The notes: a model not told the origin generated them from the letters alone. Counted from the first letter of the stretch, positions 15,118-23,584 are shown. The stretch is 64,000 bases of DNA from Micromonospora fulviviridis (GCF_014648395.1 NZ_BMRA01000001.1:372001-436000), one strand, 5' to 3'. Program-made: numbers and translations.

Positions 15118-16041
15118 TCACTCCGGCTCGGCGGGGCGCTCCACGGCCGCCCACGGGTCCTTGCCGGGGGCCTGCGCGCCGGCCGGGCAGGTGCGCCGGT
15201 AGTCGCACCAGCCGCAGCGCGGCCCCGGCTCGGTGGGGAACGCCTCGTCGGGGTCGGCGCCGCCGGCCACGGCCCGCTCGGCGGCCATGATGTCCCGGGC
15301 GGTGTCCTCTGCGCGGGTGAGCTGCCGCTGCAACGACTCCGGGCTGTGCTCGTGCGCGGCGACCGTGCCGGTGGGCAGGTGGTGCAGCTCGACCCGGCGG
15401 CACGGGCGGCGGAACACCCGCTCGGCCGCGTACGCGTAGAGCGCGAGGGCCTGCGAGCCCCGCGCGTCGTCGCTGTCCAGCCCGGTGCGGCCGGTCTTGT
15501 AGTCGACGATGACCAGCTCGGGACGGCCGTCGGGGCCGGGGCGCGAGTCGATGCGGTCGGTGCGGCCGTTGAAGGCGAGCACCGCGGTCTTCACCGCGAC
15601 CACCCGCTCCACCCCGACCGGCTCGTCGGCCGGGTCGAGCCCCGCCACGTAGGACTCCAGCCAGGACAGCGCCCGCCGGAAGGCGTCCCGCTCCTGCTCG
15701 TCGTCGCGGTAGCCCTCGCGGACCCACGTGCCCTTGAGCAGGGTGCCCAGCACCTCGGGGCGGCGGCGGTCGGGGGCCAGCGCGTACCAGTTCTTGAGGG
15801 CGGTGTGGACGCTGGCGCCGAGCGAGTTGTGCGCCCACGGCGGACCCTTGGGCGGCGCGGGGCGGTCCACGTACGAGTAGCGGTAGCGGCGGGGGCAGTC
15901 GACGTAGGCGCCGAGTTTGCTGGGGGTGCAGACAAAGAGCCGTTCCGGCATGCCCTCGAAGCCGAGCTGCTCGGACTGCTCGGCGCGGGGCCGGGGTGGT
16001 CGGCCGCCGGTGGGTCGCCCGGTCGGGGAGGGTCGTCGCAC
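15118..16041 (-). CDS. RecB-like PD-(D/E)XK exonuclease with Fe-S cysteines
   Basis: A 307-aa nuclease of the PDDEXK_1/AddB C-terminal type. Active-site elements are GRTDRID near residue 175 and the VDYKTGR motif (Asp, Lys) near 197. Four cysteines, one in YVDCPRRYRY near the N-terminus and three in CGWCDYRRTC near 285, form the pattern that holds a 4Fe-4S cluster in AddB and Cas4-type enzymes. It probably degrades or trims DNA ends in repair. No helicase is next to it and no cas genes occur in the window, so Cas4 is unlikely. The N-terminal 30 residues are Pro/Arg-rich. Confidence 0.85.
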   Translation of the reverse strand: MRRPSPTGRPTGGRPPRPRAEQSEQLGFEGMPERLFVCTPSKLGAYVDCPRRYRYSYVDRPAPPKGPPWAHNSLGASVHTALKNWYALAPDRRRPEVLGTLLKGTWVREGYRDDEQERDAFRRALSWLESYVAGLDPADEPVGVERVVAVKTAVLAFNGRTDRIDSRPGPDGRPELVIVDYKTGRTGLDSDDARGSQALALYAYAAERVFRRPCRRVELHHLPTGTVAAHEHSPESLQRQLTRAEDTARDIMAAERAVAGGADPDEAFPTEPGPRCGWCDYRRTCPAGAQAPGKDPWAAVERPAEPE

Positions 16042-16083
16042 GCCTGAGATCCTGCCACCCGAGTACGACAGCGCCGCGACGGC

Positions 16084-16698
16084 TCAGCTCATGGTGAGGT
16101 ACTGCGTGACGAACGCGGCGATGGCGTCGGCGATGAGCTGCACGGCGATGGCGGCCAGCAGCAGGCCGGCGATCCGGGTCAGCACCTCGATCCCGCCCGG
16201 CCGGAGGACCTTGACGATGCCGCCGGAGAAGCGCAGCACCACCCAGACCGCGACCATGACCGCGACGATCGCGGCGGCGATGGCGAGGTAGTCGGTGAAG
16301 CCACCGGCCTGCTGCACGAAGAGCATGGTGGCGACGATGGCACCGGGGCCGGCCAGCAGCGGGGTGCCCAGCGGCACCAGCGCGATGTTGGAGGTGGCCT
16401 GCTGGTTCGGGTCGTCGGACTTGCCGGTCAGCAGCTCCAGGGCGACGAGGATCAGCAGCAGCCCGCCGGCGGCCTGCAACGCGGGCAGGTCGACGTGCAG
16501 GTAGGCCAGGATCGTCTGGCCGGCCACGGCGAACACCACGATCACCCCGAGCGCCAGCGCGACGGCCTGCCAGGCGGCCCGGTTCCGGTCGCGGGCGGCC
16601 AGCGGGCCGGTGAGCGCGAGGAAGATGGGCATCATGCCGGGCGGGTCGACGATCACCAGCAGGGTCACGAAGACCTCGCCGAAGAGCTTGAGATCCAC
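16084..16698 (-). CDS. MarC family integral membrane protein
   Basis: A 204-aa protein with six predicted membrane helices and the family signatures VIVDPPGMMPIFLALT (residues 16-31) and NIALVPLGTPLLAGPGAI (about 104-121). MarC-family proteins were once linked to multiple antibiotic resistance, but their transport role is not established. The GTG start is preceded by TACCGT six bases away, so the mRNA is probably leaderless. It lies between the nuclease and PHP genes, both on the same strand. Confidence 0.85.
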   Translation of the reverse strand: MDLKLFGEVFVTLLVIVDPPGMMPIFLALTGPLAARDRNRAAWQAVALALGVIVVFAVAGQTILAYLHVDLPALQAAGGLLLILVALELLTGKSDDPNQQATSNIALVPLGTPLLAGPGAIVATMLFVQQAGGFTDYLAIAAAIVAVMVAVWVVLRFSGGIVKVLRPGGIEVLTRIAGLLLAAIAVQLIADAIAAFVTQYLTMS

Positions 16699-16704
16699 CC
16701 GGAC

Positions 16705-16710
16705 ACGGTA
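16705..16710 (-). promoter_or_regulatory. -10 box TACCGT upstream of marC-like gene
   Basis: TANNNT on the minus strand, 6 nt before the GTG at 16698. No ribosome binding site. Confidence 0.45.
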
Positions 16711-16729
16711 GCCGCGCGGCCGGAACGCT

Positions 16730-17596
16730 TCAGCCTGAAGCGACCGGGGTCACCCCCCGGGCCAGCTCGACGATCCGCTCGTACGCCTCGATCCCCGTGG
16801 TGTACGCGCCGAGCCGGACGGTCTTGTGCGTGCCGTGGAAGTCCGATGATCCGGTGACCAGCAGCCCCAGCTCGGCGGCGAGCGCGCGGACGTGCTCCCG
16901 CTCGGCCGGGCTGTGGTCCTCGTGGTCGGCCTCCAGGCCGGCCAGCCCGGCTTCCGCCAGCTCCACGATGAGCTCGTCGGGCACGATCCGGCCGCGCCGG
17001 CTGGCCCGGGGGTGGGCGAAGACCGGCACCCCGCCGGCCGACCGGACCAGTGCCACCGCCCGGAACACGTCGATGTCCTCCTTGGGCAGCCGGTACCGCT
17101 CCCCCAGCCAGCGCGGCCCGAACGCCTCGGTGGTGGTGGCGACCAGCCCGGCCCGGATGAGCGCCTGGGCGATGTGCGGCCGGCCGACGGTCCCGCCGGC
17201 CGCGCCGGCGAGGATTTCGGACCAGCTCACCTGGATGCCGTCGGCCTGGAGCAGCCGCACGATGCGCTCGCCGCGCTCCTCCCGGGCGCGCCGGACCCGG
17301 GCCAGCTCGGCGGCCAGCTCCGGCTCGGTCGGGTCGAAGAGGTACGCGAGCAGGTGCAGCGGGATCGCCGGCTCGACGCCGAACCAGCGGCAGGAGAGTT
17401 CGGCGCCGCGGACCAGGGTGAGCCCGGGCGGCAGGGCCTCGACCGCCGGCTCCCAGCCGGCCGTGGTGTCGTGGTCGGTGAGCGCCACGACGTCGAGACC
17501 GGCCTCGGCGGCGGCCCGGACCAGCTCGGCGGGCCCGAGGGTGCCGTCGCTGGCGGTGGAGTGGGTGTGCAGGTCGATCCGGGCGGCGGCGCTCAC
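16730..17596 (-). CDS. PHP domain metal-dependent phosphoesterase
   Basis: A 288-aa PHP-domain hydrolase of the TrpH/YciV (RNase AM) type. The metal ligands are visible as DLHTHSTASDG at residues 8-18, ALTDHDT near 40, HP in VPVFAHPRA near 195, and GSSDFHG near 250. YciV hydrolyses 5'-phosphorylated RNA ends or 3',5'-bisphosphonucleotides, and either is plausible here. The GTG at 17596 lies 7 nt after a minus-strand TAGCGT box, so translation is probably leaderless. The frame stays open upstream through the next gene, but that is antisense/out-of-frame noise. Confidence 0.85.
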   Translation of the reverse strand: MSAAARIDLHTHSTASDGTLGPAELVRAAAEAGLDVVALTDHDTTAGWEPAVEALPPGLTLVRGAELSCRWFGVEPAIPLHLLAYLFDPTEPELAAELARVRRAREERGERIVRLLQADGIQVSWSEILAGAAGGTVGRPHIAQALIRAGLVATTTEAFGPRWLGERYRLPKEDIDVFRAVALVRSAGGVPVFAHPRASRRGRIVPDELIVELAEAGLAGLEADHEDHSPAEREHVRALAAELGLLVTGSSDFHGTHKTVRLGAYTTGIEAYERIVELARGVTPVASG

Positions 17597-17603
17597 CCCG
17601 CCG

Positions 17604-17609
17604 ACGCTA
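17604..17609 (-). promoter_or_regulatory. -10 box TAGCGT upstream of PHP gene
   Basis: TANNNT on the minus strand, 7 nt before the GTG at 17596, with no Shine-Dalgarno. Confidence 0.45.
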
Positions 17610-17622
17610 CCGCCCCGCCCGG

Positions 17623-18888
17623 TCAGGAGCGGGTGTCGCCCACCACCACGGGCCGCTCGCCCGGGGCCACCCCGTCGAGCACCGAGGCGGTGGGGGCCTC
17701 GCCGGCCAGCACCCGGTCGGGCCGGACCCGGACCAGGCCGCCGGTGGCGTCGACGTGCAGGGCGGCCCCGCCGCGGGTCCAGGCCACCACCCCGGCGACC
17801 GCCGGGCCGGCCGGGTGGTTCGCGGCGGCGGACCCGAGGTTGGCCAGGTCGACCAGCAGGGCGCTCCGGCGGGCGGCGTTGAGCAGCAGCCACCGCCCGT
17901 CGGCGGAGACCCCGCCGAGGCCGTCGGTGGCCAGCCCTGACCCGCAGCCGGTGCGGACCGGAGTGAGACCGCGGGCCGGGTCGAGCAGGGCCACGCAGGG
18001 CTGCCGGGGCGTGCCGACGGAGACCAGGCCGACCACCCGGCCGTCGGGCAGCGCGCCGTAGACGGCGAGCACGTCCGGGTTCGCCGCGCCCGGCACCCCG
18101 CCTTCCGCCCGCCGCCAGACGCTGACCCCGCCCCGGTCGGGCTGCCGGACCAGGACGGCGTCGCCGGCGAAGCCGACCGGCGTCGCCCCCGCCGGAACCG
18201 GCGCCCGGCTGCCGGCCAGGAGTTGGCCGCCGACCACGGCGGCGGCCTGCAGGTAGGGACCGTCGCGCCAGGCGACCTGCCGCCCGTCGGGGGAGACCAC
18301 CACGGCGTCCGCACCGGCGAGCAGCACCTGCGGCGCGCTGCCGTTGGGCGGCACCCACCAGAGGGTACGGCCGGCCGGGGTGACCGCCGAGGTGACCAGC
18401 CAGCCGCCGTAGTCGGGGACCCGCTGCGCCCGGTCGACGCCGCTCACCCCGGTCAGTTCCCGGCGCTCGCCCCCGCTGGTGTCGAGCCACGAGCCGACGA
18501 TCAGGTCCAGCTCGGCGCGGACCGGGCCCTTCCCGGGCGCCGGGTTGGAGGCGGTGGGCAGCGGTGAGGCCGAGAAGCCGCTCGGATCACCGAGGACCAC
18601 CGTCGGCGTGCCGCCCTGCCCGCCAGGGCCGCCGAGCTGGGCCATGCCGGTGGTGACCAGCACGGTCGCCACCCCGGCCAGGGCGAGCCCGGTCAGGGTG
18701 CGACGCCGTCCGGTGCGCCGGGCACGCCGGAGCACCGCGCCGGCCGGGTCGGCGGCGAGCGGCCGGGGCGCGGCGACGCGGCCGGCCAGCGTCTGCCGCA
18801 GCGCCCGCTCCAGCTCGTCCTCGGTCACGGGGAATGGACGCTCCGGGCCGCCCGTCCGGTTGTCGTAGGAGTTCGGCGTGCGCGTCAT
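17623..18888 (-). CDS. Membrane-anchored beta-propeller-like partner of the SigE-family sigma factor
   Basis: A 421-aa protein with a cytoplasmic N-terminal region (about residues 1-70, containing DELERALRQTL and an Arg-rich stretch), one membrane helix near 72-92, and an extracytoplasmic domain whose repeated short strands (VSPDGRQVAWRDG, VSADGRWLLLNA) suggest a six- or seven-bladed propeller. It overlaps the sigma gene by 4 bp (ATGA). Such a position and topology are typical of proteins that restrain SigE-family sigma factors, but no zinc-finger anti-sigma motif is present, so the role is inferred. Confidence 0.75.
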   Translation of the reverse strand: MTRTPNSYDNRTGGPERPFPVTEDELERALRQTLAGRVAAPRPLAADPAGAVLRRARRTGRRRTLTGLALAGVATVLVTTGMAQLGGPGGQGGTPTVVLGDPSGFSASPLPTASNPAPGKGPVRAELDLIVGSWLDTSGGERRELTGVSGVDRAQRVPDYGGWLVTSAVTPAGRTLWWVPPNGSAPQVLLAGADAVVVSPDGRQVAWRDGPYLQAAAVVGGQLLAGSRAPVPAGATPVGFAGDAVLVRQPDRGGVSVWRRAEGGVPGAANPDVLAVYGALPDGRVVGLVSVGTPRQPCVALLDPARGLTPVRTGCGSGLATDGLGGVSADGRWLLLNAARRSALLVDLANLGSAAANHPAGPAVAGVVAWTRGGAALHVDATGGLVRVRPDRVLAGEAPTASVLDGVAPGERPVVVGDTRS

Positions 18889-19568
18889 CGGGACTCCACC
18901 GGCACGGACGCGACGGTTCGTGCCGGGGTCACGTCGCCGGGACGCACGGCCGGCCGGACCACCGGCGGCGCCGGGGCGGGCGGCGGCGCGGCGGGCTGCC
19001 GGAGCACCCGCGGCGGGGTACGCGGCGCGGGCGGCGCGGCCTTCTCCTCCGGCTCGACCGGCAGGCCGAGGGCGGCCTCGGAGCCGAGCCGGCGGCGCAG
19101 CGTGTTCAGCGCCCGGGAGGTCTGGCTCTTCACGGTGCCCGGGGAGATCTCCAGCAGCGCGGCGGTCTGCGCCTCGGACATGTCCTCGTAGAAGCGGAGC
19201 ACCAGCACGGCCCGCTGCCGGGCCGGGAGCGCCTGGAGGTGCCGCCACAGGGCGTCCCGGTCGAGCTGCTGCTCGATCTCGTCGACCCCGGCCCGCTCGG
19301 GCAGCACCTCGGTCGGGCGTTCCCCGTGCCACCGCCGGCGCCACCAGCTGGTCGAGGTGTTGACCAGGACCCGGCGTGCGTACGGCTCGAGGGCGTCGAT
19401 CCCGCCGAGCCGCTTCCAGGCCAGGTAGGTCTTGGTCAGCGCGGTCTGGAGCAGGTCCTCGGCCGTGGCCCAGTCACCGGCCAGCAGGTACGCGGTGCGC
19501 AGCAGGGCACCGGAGCGGGCCGCGACGAACTCGCGGAACTCCTCCTCCAGCGGGTCCCTGTTCGCCAC
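18885..19568 (-). CDS. SigE-family RNA polymerase sigma factor
   Basis: A 227-aa ECF-type sigma factor of the actinobacterial SigE (SigE70) subgroup. Region 2 spans about residues 10-75 (TAYLLAGDWATAEDLLQTAL) and region 4 about 105-160 (QRAVLVLRFYEDMSEAQTAALLEISPGTVKS helix-turn-helix). A Pro/Ala/Arg-rich tail of about 60 residues follows and is not part of the fold. The GTG at 19568 has GGAGG five bases upstream; GTG at 19574 is an alternative. It is co-transcribed with its membrane partner. This is not the stress SigE of mycobacteria: the sequence lacks that locus context. Confidence 0.85.
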   Translation of the reverse strand: MANRDPLEEEFREFVAARSGALLRTAYLLAGDWATAEDLLQTALTKTYLAWKRLGGIDALEPYARRVLVNTSTSWWRRRWHGERPTEVLPERAGVDEIEQQLDRDALWRHLQALPARQRAVLVLRFYEDMSEAQTAALLEISPGTVKSQTSRALNTLRRRLGSEAALGLPVEPEEKAAPPAPRTPPRVLRQPAAPPPAPAPPVVRPAVRPGDVTPARTVASVPVESR

Positions 19569-19670
19569 GCTCACCTCCGCACCCGGTCCTGCCTGGCAGG
19601 CTCCCACGCCGGACGGGGCCGGGTCGACGGCAAATGGTGCGCAGTTCCTCCGATGTTCGGACGAAAAGTT

Positions 19671-20546
19671 TCAGGCGCCGTCGTCGGCCTTCGCCTCGTC
19701 GGCCTCCTTGCCCAACCGCGCCTCGACGGCCTGCGGCTCGTACATCTCTTCCACGACGCGCAGGTAGAGCTCGTTCGGGTTGGGCAGGTTCTTGATCTCG
19801 CGGAGCGCCTGCTCCTGGCCGGCGGACTCCAGCACGAAGGTGCCGTAGTTGAGCGCGCGGCCGGTCGGGGTCTGCTCGTACTTCATGTCGGTGACCCGGA
19901 CCAGCGGCATCATGGCGACCCGGCGGGTGATGATCCCGTTGACCACCATGACCCGCTTGTTGGTGAGGATGAAGCGGTCGTACCACCAGTCGGCGACCCG
20001 CCAGGCGACCCAGCCCATCACGGCGAACCAGAGCAGCACCGCGACGGTGGTCAGCGCCCCGACGTCGCGCCCGGCCAGGAAGCCGGAGAGGTAGCCGAGC
20101 ACGAAGGTCGCCGCGATGCCGATGACGATCGGGGTGGAGAGGTGGATCCAGTGCCGCTTCCACTCGCCGCGGTAACGCTCCGTGGGGAAGAGGTAACGTG
20201 CGACCAGCGAGCTGGGCTCGTCCTCCAGCGGCAGCACCCGGCGGGGGGCCATGCCGGAGGCGTCGGCGCGCAGGCCGGCCAGCTCGTCCTCGGAGATCTG
20301 CGGGTTCTGGTAGCCGGCCTCCGGGTCGCGGATCCAGGCGCGGCCGGACCGCCCCTCCCCGGCGAACCCCGGCCCGTCACCGAAGGCGGCGTCGTCCGAA
20401 AGGGAGGGACCGCCGCCGTAGCCGGATCCGGAGCCGTAGCCCGGGCCGTCGTCGGGGTCGATCCGGGGGATCGGCTCGGTGTCGCGCTCCCGGCGCTCCC
20501 GGTCGGGGTCGTCGGGGTCGAAGGGTGGACCGGAGGGGCTTCCCAT
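19671..20546 (-). CDS. PH domain-containing membrane protein
   Basis: A 291-aa protein. An acidic, Gly/Ser/Asp-rich disordered N-terminus (about 1-75) is followed by LPLEDEPSSLVARYLFPTERYRGEWK, two membrane helices (about 130-150 and 155-180) and a bacterial PH (bPH_2, YdbS-like) domain, with the family hallmark DRFILTNKRVMVVNGIITRRV near 190. The function is unknown. The helices plus PH domain suggest a cytoplasmic membrane scaffold. It lies 7 bp downstream of the small membrane protein gene at 20553-20711, so the two are probably co-transcribed. Confidence 0.8.
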   Translation of the reverse strand: MGSPSGPPFDPDDPDRERRERDTEPIPRIDPDDGPGYGSGSGYGGGPSLSDDAAFGDGPGFAGEGRSGRAWIRDPEAGYQNPQISEDELAGLRADASGMAPRRVLPLEDEPSSLVARYLFPTERYRGEWKRHWIHLSTPIVIGIAATFVLGYLSGFLAGRDVGALTTVAVLLWFAVMGWVAWRVADWWYDRFILTNKRVMVVNGIITRRVAMMPLVRVTDMKYEQTPTGRALNYGTFVLESAGQEQALREIKNLPNPNELYLRVVEEMYEPQAVEARLGKEADEAKADDGA

Positions 20547-20552
20547 CGGCGG

Positions 20553-20711
20553 CTAGGCGACCAGGTTGGTGAAGAAGTCGCCGAAGCCCTGCGCGATGTC
20601 CATGATGCCGCCACCGAGAGACTTGAACACGTCGGCGGCGGAGTTCGGCCGGTAGGCGACGAAGAAGATCAAGAATGCGATGCCGGCCCAGGTGAGGACC
20701 TTCTTGACCAT
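20553..20711 (-). CDS. Conserved small membrane protein (52 aa)
   Basis: Starts MVKKVLTWAGIAFLIFFVAY and ends GFGDFFTNLVA. A Lys-Lys start, one N-terminal membrane helix (residues 5-20), then RPNSAADVFKSLGGGIMDIAQGFGDFFTNL, an amphipathic helix. I recall near-identical short proteins beside PH-domain genes in other actinomycetes. The frame is 53 codons with G/C-biased third positions, starting at ATG 20711 with a GAGAGGA box about 10 bases upstream. It is followed after 7 bp by the PH-domain protein gene. Too short for many gene callers. Function unknown. Confidence 0.7.
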   Translation of the reverse strand: MVKKVLTWAGIAFLIFFVAYRPNSAADVFKSLGGGIMDIAQGFGDFFTNLVA

Positions 20712-20829
20712 AGCGGGCCATCCTCTCGCGCGGAGCCGGGTCCGTTTACCGCAGCGGCACCCAGAGTATCAGTATGGTGTCGTAGAGTGAATATCTGCGT
20801 CTGTACTCCGACTCGCCCGTGCCGGCCGG

Positions 20830-21528
20830 TCAGGCCCGCCCGTGCAGGTACGGAGATGGTGCGCCGTACACGAGTTCGGGCGGTGTCCACTCGGTGAGGT
20901 CGTGCAGCACGACTTCTTCCGCGAGGAGGTGACCCGCACTCGCCGGCCAGGCTATCGCATGGAGCCACATTCCCCGAGCCTCGCCGGCGTACGCGCTTCG
21001 ATCCGTCGGCGAATTCACGAGCCACAGTGGAGTGGGATGGCCCCCCACCCGGATCTTGGCGTGCGGCACCCGCTCGGGATGACCAGGGCCGGGATCGGTG
21101 AGCGCCTCCGCCACCTCGGGCCCCGGATCGGGCCCGGGCAGGCCGGCGAGGCGGGAGCCGAGCCCGACACCCGGCTCCTCGGCGACGAAGAGCAGGTCGG
21201 CCGGTCCACCGTCGAGCGGGGCCGGACCGGCGCAGGCCACCGCGGTGGCGCGCACCCCGGAACGGTCGTCCCCCACCCAGGCCACCCCGGTCAGCGTCCA
21301 CCCGGTGGGCAGCGGCCACGGGCACCAGAGCGGCACCCCGGGCCGCCCGGCCGGATCGGCGTCGGCGGCCACCCGCTCCACGACACTCGCCATGATCTCG
21401 GCACCGATGTGCTCCGGCACGTGCAGGGGCGGCACCGGACCGCAGCGCAGGCACCGGTACTCACCGTGCATCAGGTCCGGCTCCCGGACCGGCCCCGCAC
21501 ACCTGGGACAGCTCACCGCGACACTCAC
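20830..21528 (-). CDS. DUF6758-type zinc-ribbon hypothetical protein
   Basis: A 232-aa actinobacterial protein with an N-terminal zinc ribbon (CPRCAGP at about residue 7 and CLRCGPV near 26) followed by a mixed alpha/beta domain (VPLWCPWPLPTGWTLTGVAWVGDDR, then DLLFVAEEPGVGLGSRLAGLPGPDPG). It matches the family I know as DUF6758, with no assigned activity. GTG at 21528 follows GGTGAGGTG. It shares strand with the SpoU methyltransferase 53 bp upstream and may be co-transcribed. Confidence 0.75.
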   Translation of the reverse strand: MSVAVSCPRCAGPVREPDLMHGEYRCLRCGPVPPLHVPEHIGAEIMASVVERVAADADPAGRPGVPLWCPWPLPTGWTLTGVAWVGDDRSGVRATAVACAGPAPLDGGPADLLFVAEEPGVGLGSRLAGLPGPDPGPEVAEALTDPGPGHPERVPHAKIRVGGHPTPLWLVNSPTDRSAYAGEARGMWLHAIAWPASAGHLLAEEVVLHDLTEWTPPELVYGAPSPYLHGRA

Positions 21529-21581
21529 CACCTCACCGTCACCCCGGACCGGCGGGCCGTCAAGCGGAGCGGCCGGATCGG

Positions 21582-22205
21582 TCACTCCGGAGGCGGTCCG
21601 GCGTACGTCCGGATCCAGGCGTGCATGGCGATCCCGCTGGCCACGCCGGCGTTGATCGAGCGGGTCGAGCCGTACTGGGCGATCGAAAAGAGCTGGTCGC
21701 AGGCGCCCCGCGCCACCTCGGAGAGCCCCGGCCCCTCCTGGCCGAAGAGCAGCACGCAGCGCCGCGGCAGGGTGCTCGTCTCCAGCGGCTTGGAGCCGGG
21801 CAGGTTGTCGATGCCGACCACCGGCAGCCGCTCCCCCGCCGCCCAGGCCACGAACTCCTCGATCGTCGGGTGGTGCCGGACGTGCTGGTAGCGGTCGGTC
21901 ACCATGGCGCCCCGCCGGTTCCACCGCCGCCGCCCCACGATGTGCACCTCGGCGGCGAGGAAGGCGTTGGCGTTGCGCACCACCGTGCCGATGTTGAAGT
22001 CGTGCTGCCAGTTCTCGACGGCCACGTGGAAGTCGTGCCGGCGCCGGTCCAGGTCGGCCACCACGGCCTCGCGCCGCCAGTAGCGGTAGCGGTCCACCAC
22101 GTTGCGCCGATCGCCCGCGGCGAGCAGGTCCGGGTCGTAGCGCGGGTCGTCCGGCGGGTCGCCGGGCCACGGCCCCACACCCACGTCGAGCTGGTCGTCG
22201 GTCAC
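21582..22205 (-). CDS. SpoU/TrmH family RNA 2'-O-methyltransferase
   Basis: A 207-aa SPOUT-fold enzyme that methylates ribose 2'-OH in tRNA or rRNA with S-adenosylmethionine. All three family motifs are visible: motif 1 NIGTVVRNANAF near residue 71, motif 2 LLFGQEGPGLS near 152, and motif 3 IAQYGSTRSINAGVASGIAMHAW near 174, which forms the trefoil knot. Length and N-terminal extension (about 55 residues) are typical of the TrmL-like actinobacterial form. The target nucleotide cannot be predicted from sequence. Confidence 0.88.
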   Translation of the reverse strand: MTDDQLDVGVGPWPGDPPDDPRYDPDLLAAGDRRNVVDRYRYWRREAVVADLDRRRHDFHVAVENWQHDFNIGTVVRNANAFLAAEVHIVGRRRWNRRGAMVTDRYQHVRHHPTIEEFVAWAAGERLPVVGIDNLPGSKPLETSTLPRRCVLLFGQEGPGLSEVARGACDQLFSIAQYGSTRSINAGVASGIAMHAWIRTYAGPPPE

Positions 22206-22328
22206 GGTCTCCAGAGGGTACGGCCCGGAGCGTCACGCCCGCGGGACCGGGTGTCGGGTGTCCGTCGACGCACGGGGCCACGAGCCGGCGCATCAGCACC
22301 TAGGCTCCGGCCCGAACGGGGGTGTGCG

Positions 22329-22979
22329 ATGCGGACACGGATGCGGCGGAGCGCGACGGCGGTCCTGCTGGCGGGGCTGCTGGCGGCCGGCTGCGGTCCG
22401 GCCGCCGGGCGAGCCGGGTCGGGCGGCGCGGCGACCACGGCCGCGGGCGGGAGCACCGCCGCCGGGCCGGCGCCAGGAGCCTGGCCGAACGCCAGCGCCT
22501 CACCCGTCGAGCGGGTGCTCCGCACCGGCATCCGGATCGGCGACGACGAGCTGCTGCTCAGCCCCTCCCACAGCCACATCGTCGACACCGCCTGGTTCGA
22601 CATCCGCACCGGTCGCTACCACGACCTCCCTGAGGACGAGAACTTCCGCTCGGCGCTCGGCGGCGACCGCACCCTGCCCTTCTTCGAGGTACGCGAGCGG
22701 CCCGCCCCGGACGGCCGCCTGATCACCTACGCCTTCGCCTCGACCCGGGTGGCCCGGGCGACCATCACCCAGCCGGGCTACCCGAACACCACCCTCACGC
22801 TGGCCCCGTGGGGCGGGAACGACCCGTCGACCCTGTTCTGGGCCGCCCGCCCGGGCCGGCCGCTGACCGCGGACCTGCCCACCGACCGGCGCGCCGTCTG
22901 CACCCTCTACGACGCGGCGGGGCAGGTGATCGCCCGGCTGGTTCTCGCCGAGACGCAGGGCGTGCAGAAGGGTGGCTGA
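22329..22979 (+). CDS. Putative lipoprotein
   Basis: A 216-aa secreted protein. The signal peptide RTRMRRSATAVLLAGLLAAGC ends with a clear lipobox (LAAGC, Cys near residue 21), so it should be lipid-anchored. An Ala/Gly/Thr-rich linker to about 60 is followed by a beta-rich domain (GIRIGDDELLLSPSHSHIVDTAWFD, ALGGDRTLPFFEVRE). I do not recognise the family. ATG at 22329 is preceded by GGGGGTG. It is divergent from the SpoU gene, and a TAGGCT -10-like box lies about 25 bp before the start. Confidence 0.7.
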   Translation: MRTRMRRSATAVLLAGLLAAGCGPAAGRAGSGGAATTAAGGSTAAGPAPGAWPNASASPVERVLRTGIRIGDDELLLSPSHSHIVDTAWFDIRTGRYHDLPEDENFRSALGGDRTLPFFEVRERPAPDGRLITYAFASTRVARATITQPGYPNTTLTLAPWGGNDPSTLFWAARPGRPLTADLPTDRRAVCTLYDAAGQVIARLVLAETQGVQKGG

Positions 22980-23015
22980 CCGTCCCGGCCCGGCGAGAGG
23001 CCGGTGGCGGCCGGT

Positions 23016-23507
23016 TCAGCGGAGGTCGAGCGCGCCGGCGAGCCGGTCGAGGAAGCGCCGGTCGGCGGGGCTCGGCGGCGCCTCGCCGGCCCGGCACACC
23101 CGGGCCGCCACCGACTCCACCCACTGCCGGTACGCCGCCGAGTCGGCGGGGTCGGCGCGCCGCCGGAGCACCCGTACCGCGGCCCGGGCGGCGGCGAGCA
23201 GGTCGACCAGGTCGGTGAGGCGCTCGTCCCGCTCGGCGGCGCCGTCGTGGCGGGCGTAGATGGCGGCGACCACGGCTCGGATCAGGTCGCTGTCGAAGGC
23301 CCGGCCGGCGGCCACCGCGTCCAGCCCGGCGAGCCCGGCGGCGACGCCGCGCGGCGGGCGGCCGGGACCGGGCGAGGCGGCGGCGACGAGGACCCGGCCC
23401 GGCAGGTCGGTCAACAGGTCCCACTCCGCCGCGGAGTAGACGGCGGTGGTCAGCGGTGCGGCACGGCGGCCGGCAGAGGGCGGCTCTCCGGCGACGGAGT
23501 GGCTCAT
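23016..23507 (-). CDS. Hypothetical helical protein
   Basis: A 163-aa soluble protein rich in Ala and Arg. It is predicted mostly helical (AAEWDLLTDLPGRVLVAAASP, LIRAVVAAIYARHDGAAERDERLTDLVDLL) and ends LDRLAGALDLR. The pattern of a short acidic helix bundle faintly recalls TerB-like tellurite-resistance domains, but I cannot support that assignment. ATG at 23507 has GGAGGT just upstream. It converges with the lipoprotein gene and lies downstream of the MaoC terminator hairpin, so it is probably transcribed alone. Confidence 0.6.
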   Translation of the reverse strand: MSHSVAGEPPSAGRRAAPLTTAVYSAAEWDLLTDLPGRVLVAAASPGPGRPPRGVAAGLAGLDAVAAGRAFDSDLIRAVVAAIYARHDGAAERDERLTDLVDLLAAARAAVRVLRRRADPADSAAYRQWVESVAARVCRAGEAPPSPADRRFLDRLAGALDLR

Positions 23508-23542
23508 GGGGACCTCCGGCGTCAGCATATGCCCCGGAACGG

Positions 23543-23584
23543 GAAAAGGGCCCCTTCCCCACGGATCGGAAAGGGGCCCTTTTC
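23543..23584 (-). terminator. Long GGGCCC hairpin terminating the MaoC gene
   Basis: Perfect 14-bp arms GAAAAGGGCCCCTT/AAGGGGCCCTTTTC around a 14-nt loop, 17 bp beyond the MaoC stop codon. A-rich and T-rich arm ends make it usable in both directions. Confidence 0.65.

Noticed and set aside
15118..16041. Cas4 / CRISPR association of the RecB-like nuclease
   Set aside because: Has PD-(D/E)XK and four Cys like Cas4, but there are no cas genes or repeat arrays in the window and the length and N-terminus fit the AddB-like exonuclease type.
18885..19568. Identification of this sigma factor as the sigE missing from the htrA locus
   Set aside because: It belongs to the SigE70-type actinobacterial subgroup with a propeller partner and no rseA, and lies 30 kb from htrA.
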